A DNA stretch of 7,805 bases from Anaerolineaceae bacterium (GTDB lineage: Bacteria; Chloroflexota; Anaerolineae; Anaerolineales; Villigracilaceae): contig VFKQ01000185.1 in NCBI GenBank assembly GCA_009885445.1, positions 1-7,805 of the forward strand, written 5' to 3'. The number at the start of each line of letters is the position of its first letter. Within the stretch, counting starts at the first letter, position 1. Below are positions 4,456 to 7,805 of the stretch, in pieces. Both the position numbers and the translations under genes were made by a program. The notes beneath the pieces are model-generated. The model did no database searches. It was not told the DNA's origin and worked only from the letters and a program-made list of their open reading frames with translations.

Positions 4456-6915
4456 ATGCGTTTGAAATATTCCACCCCATTTGTTCGCACCGCCCTGCAC
4501 AGCATAGCTATTTTGGCTTTGTTGGCTGGTTTAACCGTCAATGTTTCCACAGCCTATGCGGCGGCGCCTAGCAACAACGAGTTTGCCGCCGCCAAAAAAA
4601 TGTTGGCGAATACCACTGCCTCGATCGCGGATATTAACACCGCCAGTAGCAATGCTACAGACCCGGTCAATTCTTGTGGATTGGATGCCGGTGAAGAATC
4701 GGTTTGGTATTCGTTTGCGCCGCTCGCTTCTGGCGAGCTTACTTTGACAACAGCGAACTCAGCCTATGACACCATTATGACGCTTTGGAAGGAAGACGCG
4801 TCTGCGCCGGGCGATCCCTCGGCCCTGCTTGAGATTCGCTGTAATGATAACGACCCGCGCGTAATTAGCAGGAAGACTTCTTATTTGAGCATACCCATCC
4901 GTGGCGGCGTGAAATATTACATTGAAATAGTACGCAAGACGGGTGCTGCTTCCTCCTCGCCCGATGCGCTATCTTTCGCGCTCGCCTTCGCCACCAAGCC
5001 TATTGCTTTCCAAAACTGGTTTGACCCGGCACCCTACAATGACACCGAAAGTATCTTTCTGTATAGCGCCACGGGTTGGACAAACAATCTTGTAGGCGGC
5101 CCGCCTCCTACTATGTTGTGGTTCAACGACTTGCACGTCAGCAATAATCCGGGCGATATTGTCACCGTCTATTTTGACGGGGAACAGGTTGCCTTAGAGT
5201 ACGCCATGGGCTCCATTTTTGGGAATGCCGACATTTTTATCGACAACATCTTTGTCGGCACACTTGGGCAAAACTCGCTAGGCTATCTGAGCACCAAACA
5301 AGGCAGTGCCCTGCTTTGGTACAGCCCGCTTCTCTCCGACAACGTCCACCGAATTGTGATTAAGAACGCCAACCCATCGACTCCAAACACCTTGAAGATA
5401 AACGTGGATGGCATCCGGGTGGCACCTCATGTAGACGTCTTCCCACCTGACCCAATCACCGATTTGGTGGCTACAACAGGCACGAGCAATGGCATGGTCA
5501 ATTTAAAGTGGACCGCCCCCGGCGATGATGGCGTGGTTGGCCGCGTGGCTGGTTATGATGTACGCTACTCCGCCAACCCCATCACCAATGATGCTGGCGA
5601 TGCCCTTGACCCCAACGATTGGGCTGCGGCCACCTCGTTGGCGCTTGGAGTGCCCTCCCCACTTTCTGCCGGTAGCGCTCAAACCATGATCGTGCAGGGA
5701 CTCGTACCCGGGCAGATTTACTGGTTTGCCGTGAAAGCTGTAGATGAAGCCGGCAACGAAGGAGCTCTCTCAAATACCGATGATGCGAAATCAAAAGCAC
5801 CTGTGGCCACTGGCCCCGGCATCTACGATGACAAACACGCGGGCTGGTCTTATACAGGCAACTGGCAGATTGTCAGCAGGTCGGAGGCTTATGCCAACTA
5901 CTTCCACCTCGCAACGCAACTTGGAAGCGCGGCCAGTTTTTACTTCACTGGTACACAATTCCGTTTGTCTTATATCTCAGACCTGAATATGGGTTTGCTG
6001 GATGTTTATGTTGACGGAGCGTATTTAACCACTATTGATCAGTTCACCCTCGTTGCGCTTAATCGCATCTATGTCAGCCCAATTCTTGGTGGCGGGGTGG
6101 CTGGCCCGCACTTGGTGGAGTTTGTAATGGCCAGCCTGCCATTGGTTAACGTAGACGCGATCACCATTGTCAACAGCACAGACGGCGGCGCACCCGATCC
6201 TATTTTAGATTTGGTGGCGGTCCCGGGCTCGAATGACGGCATGGTGGATCTGACTTGGACGGCAACCGGCGACGACCCGGGCGGCGTGGGCACGGCGACC
6301 AAGTACGAGGTCCGCTATTCGAGCGCGCCGATTACCAACGAGTTGGAATTTTTGGCCGCCAAGCCAGTCGCCGGATCAATCCCCGTCCCATCTTCGGCGG
6401 GCACTCCCGAATCGATGACTGTTGTCGGCCTGGTTCCGGGCCTCAACTATTACTTTGCCGTGCGCGCTTTAGACGATGCCGCTGGTGGATATGTGGTGCT
6501 TTCCAACACTGACGACTCGCTGGCCTTTAATGCCGCCGGTTGGGCTGGGCCAGGCTTGTACGAGAATAGCGACCTGTACGGCTTGGGCGGTTTCTGGCGC
6601 TTCTATTCATGGACAGCCGGCTCGTTCTCGCTGGCCTCCAACGGCGACATGCATACCACTGCACTTTCGGGCGCTTCGGCAGTATTCACCTTCAATGGTG
6701 GCGGCTTCACACTCTATTTCCAGAAGGGCGATAACTACGGCTCGCTCAAGGTTTATGTGGATGGTGTGCAACTGGGCTCGATTTCACAGAAGAACCTGAC
6801 CAGCCAGTGGCAACAGATAAAGACCTTCAGCGGCTTCGCGGCCGGAAACCACACCGTTCAATTCATCAGTGGTGGCGGCAAGACCACCATTGACGCCATC
6901 TTGATTCTCCCCTAA
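4456..6915 (+). CDS. Large exported multi-domain protein (PPC-like, three beta-sandwich modules, two FN3)
   Basis: An 819-residue secreted protein of unknown specific function. Residues 1-36 are a Sec signal peptide: basic start, hydrophobic stretch at about 16-30, cleavage near AYA|AAP. About 37-180 resemble a PPC-like beta-sandwich, with NSCGLDAGEESVWYSF (72-87) and IRCNDND (127-133); Cys74 and Cys129 are the only cysteines and probably form a disulfide. Three related lectin-like or galactose-binding-like modules follow at about 183-323, 452-573 and 696-819. Each has a DGxxx-type strand (FIDNIFVGTL, VYVDGAYLTTI, VYVDGVQLGSI) and ends in VDGIRV, VDAITI or IDAILI. FN3-like domains lie at about 331-445 and 580-690. 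There is no catalytic motif, C-terminal membrane anchor or sorting signal, so release or binding to a surface glycan is likely. Start chosen by GGAGG 4 nt upstream and the signal peptide. No partner gene is adjacent. Confidence 0.93.
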   Translation: MRLKYSTPFVRTALHSIAILALLAGLTVNVSTAYAAAPSNNEFAAAKKMLANTTASIADINTASSNATDPVNSCGLDAGEESVWYSFAPLASGELTLTTANSAYDTIMTLWKEDASAPGDPSALLEIRCNDNDPRVISRKTSYLSIPIRGGVKYYIEIVRKTGAASSSPDALSFALAFATKPIAFQNWFDPAPYNDTESIFLYSATGWTNNLVGGPPPTMLWFNDLHVSNNPGDIVTVYFDGEQVALEYAMGSIFGNADIFIDNIFVGTLGQNSLGYLSTKQGSALLWYSPLLSDNVHRIVIKNANPSTPNTLKINVDGIRVAPHVDVFPPDPITDLVATTGTSNGMVNLKWTAPGDDGVVGRVAGYDVRYSANPITNDAGDALDPNDWAAATSLALGVPSPLSAGSAQTMIVQGLVPGQIYWFAVKAVDEAGNEGALSNTDDAKSKAPVATGPGIYDDKHAGWSYTGNWQIVSRSEAYANYFHLATQLGSAASFYFTGTQFRLSYISDLNMGLLDVYVDGAYLTTIDQFTLVALNRIYVSPILGGGVAGPHLVEFVMASLPLVNVDAITIVNSTDGGAPDPILDLVAVPGSNDGMVDLTWTATGDDPGGVGTATKYEVRYSSAPITNELEFLAAKPVAGSIPVPSSAGTPESMTVVGLVPGLNYYFAVRALDDAAGGYVVLSNTDDSLAFNAAGWAGPGLYENSDLYGLGGFWRFYSWTAGSFSLASNGDMHTTALSGASAVFTFNGGGFTLYFQKGDNYGSLKVYVDGVQLGSISQKNLTSQWQQIKTFSGFAAGNHTVQFISGGGKTTIDAILILP

Positions 6916-6949
6916 GCCCATCGCTCACAAGTTAAGCACTTTAACAACC

Positions 6950-7176
6950 GTATGCACGCAAACCATGTCAGGTAACTTACACCGGCCTCGGCCCTCACTC
7001 ATCCCCCCGGCCCCCTTCTCTCTCCCATGCTTTTGCGAGAGAGAAGGGGGAGAACTGTCGTTTACTTGGGAACTGTTTCCCCTCTCTCCCATTTTTTGGG
7101 AGCACTAAAGTGTGCTGTCGCAAAGGGGCCGGGGGTGAGGGCCTTGTCGCCGGGCTGACAACCTTTGCGTGCACAC
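6950..7176 (-). mobile_element. MITE copy B (227 bp) with 8-bp target duplication
   Basis: The left end starts GTATGCACGCAAACC and its repeat ends ATGTCA; the right end, read inward on the other strand, starts GTGTGCACGCAAAGG and ends TTGTCA. These are the same two end types as MITE A but swapped, so this copy is in reverse orientation. TAACAACC flanks it exactly at 6942-6949 and 7177-7184. The core is unrelated to that of MITE A and is GC-rich and palindromic. It has no coding capacity. It begins 34 nt after the exported-protein stop codon and probably now ends that transcript, since no other terminator is visible. The gap 6916-7227 is otherwise only the spacer and the presumed left end of the insertion sequence. 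Confidence 0.87.
6990..7143. repeat. Nested palindromes forming the core of MITE B
   Basis: The outer arms GGCCCTCAC (6990-6998) plus CCCCCGGCCCC (7004-7014) pair with GGGGCCGGGGG (7125-7135) plus GTGAGGGCC (7135-7143), with a TCATC bulge on the left arm. Inside are a perfect 14-bp hairpin, CCCCCTTCTCTCTC (7011-7024) with GAGAGAGAAGGGGG (7037-7050), and smaller ones: GGGAA/TTCCC (7068-7081), CTCCC/GGGAG around a T-rich loop (7086-7102) and AGCAC/GTGCT (7101-7116). RNA from either strand would be highly structured. Confidence 0.85.
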
Positions 7177-7218
7177 TAACAACCTGTCAAGGCAGGGTTT
7201 TGGGGTGATTCAGGTAAA

Positions 7219-7237
7219 CTTCGCTCCATGAGCGAAG
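7219..7237 (+). promoter_or_regulatory. Hairpin presenting the transposase start codon in its loop
   Basis: CTTCGCT (7219-7225) and AGCGAAG (7231-7237) form a perfect 7-bp stem around the loop CCATG, which contains the ATG at 7228-7230. There is no Shine-Dalgarno at normal spacing. In known IS elements, RNA hairpins at the start region limit transposase made from read-through transcripts; the same role is inferred here. Confidence 0.5.
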
Positions 7238-7805
7238 AAAAGCAACTCCGAAAAGCCAGTAGCATTCGGCACACGCGTGCCATCCAACGAGATCACACGA
7301 AGCATCCCATCAGTACGCCCACCGCCGAAGAAATTCAGGAACACCTGACGGAGATTGTTCATCCTGCAACTTTAGCGAAAGTGAACTACTTCCATAGTCT
7401 GGGAATGCGGGAACCGACATTGAGTTTGATGGTCATGGTTGCCTTTGTATTGGAAATGATCTGGCGACAAATCAGCGGAGTGAATGAGATGGTGCGGCTG
7501 ATTCAAACCGAAGCCGTGTTGTGGGCTTCGCCGCGCAGGGTCAGTCAACAGGCTCTTTCGCAACGTTTGACGAGCCTGCACTCTCATTTATTTTTGAACA
7601 TCTTTTTGTCAATCTTGCCGCTCATGCAGAAACGCTGGGTAGAACGAAAGCGACCTTTACCGCCAGAAATTGCTTGGGCGCAGGAGCGTTATAGCGAAGT
7701 GCAGGCGGTGGACGGCTCAACGCTGGATGCGCTCATTCGCAAAATCGGACTGCTCAAAGACCTGCCGCAGAATCCATTGGCAGGACGGATTACGGGTTTG
7801 CTGAA
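7228..7805 (+). CDS. IS4-like DDE transposase (N-terminal part, runs off window)
   Basis: The open frame runs 192 codons from ATG 7228 to the window edge. Residues 50-140 are a helix-rich N-terminal region with basic patches (SPRRVSQQALSQRL, QKRWVERKRP), as in DNA-binding parts of IS4-type transposases. SEVQAVDGSTLDALIRKIG (156-174) matches the first catalytic Asp region of the RNase H-like DDE fold in this family, with Asp162 the likely first metal ligand, followed by LAGRITGLL where relatives have LAGK/R-I-x-x-x-x-D. The second Asp and the Glu lie outside the window, so activity cannot be judged. The protein would cut and rejoin the ends of its own element. Whether it also moves the neighbouring MITE cannot be told, because its inverted repeats are not both visible. 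The start codon lies in a hairpin loop and no good ribosome site is seen. Confidence 0.8.
   Translation, partial: MSEEKQLRKASSIRHTRAIQRDHTKHPISTPTAEEIQEHLTEIVHPATLAKVNYFHSLGMREPTLSLMVMVAFVLEMIWRQISGVNEMVRLIQTEAVLWASPRRVSQQALSQRLTSLHSHLFLNIFLSILPLMQKRWVERKRPLPPEIAWAQERYSEVQAVDGSTLDALIRKIGLLKDLPQNPLAGRITGLL

Larger units (their letters stand above)
7185..7805 (+). mobile_element. Left part of an insertion sequence (partial)
   Basis: The transposase gene implies an insertion sequence running off the right edge. Its left end must lie before 7228, probably in 7185-7215 (TGTCAAGGCAGGGTTTTGG and onwards), directly against the target duplication of MITE B. The exact border cannot be fixed without the right inverted repeat. 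Confidence 0.5.

Noticed and set aside
4224..4550. 108-codon minus-strand frame with GPGWIRTSDQ
   Set aside because: It is the antisense of tRNA-Ile2 and its repeat; this peptide is a well-known false ORF arising from tRNA genes, and it also overlaps the start of the exported-protein gene.

Overview
The window looks like a bacterial chromosome segment, most likely from the Chloroflexota (Anaerolineae-like). This placement is an inference from the gene families: a GEG/EDN-type fused E1 dehydrogenase, a leaderless S10 peptidase, a large PPC/FN3-type exported protein, and GC-rich palindromic repeats. No phylogenetic marker gene is present to prove it.

Left part (1-3740), minus strand: read in transcription order, tRNA-Arg(GCG) with a clear promoter and a rho-independent terminator; surE (5'/3'-nucleotidase), starting only 5 nt after the terminator T-tract; an S10 serine carboxypeptidase-like gene 15 nt behind surE; then, after a repeat-filled 163-nt gap, a TPP-dependent 2-oxoacid dehydrogenase E1 gene. 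The E1 gene runs off the left edge just where its alpha part passes into a beta part. It carries a short repeat inserted in frame.

Middle (3741-4455): a divergent tRNA region. A 128-bp miniature inverted-repeat element (MITE) with an 8-bp target duplication lies between the tRNA-Arg promoter and the plus-strand promoter for tRNA-Gly(TCC) and tRNA-Ile2(CAT). A second, degenerate copy of the tRNA-Ile2 3' end follows. A separate promoter then serves the next gene.

Right part (4456-7805), plus strand: an 819-residue exported protein with a PPC-like N-terminal domain, three related beta-sandwich modules and two FN3 domains. Next comes a 227-bp element with the same unusual terminal repeats as the first MITE, in the opposite orientation, with its own perfect 8-bp target duplication and a different palindromic core. 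The window ends inside an IS4-like DDE transposase gene whose start codon sits in the loop of a perfect hairpin.

The least ordinary content is the pair of MITEs: left and right ends differ from each other but are conserved between copies, and the cores are unrelated. The genes are otherwise housekeeping or secreted-protein genes and do not form one obvious pathway.
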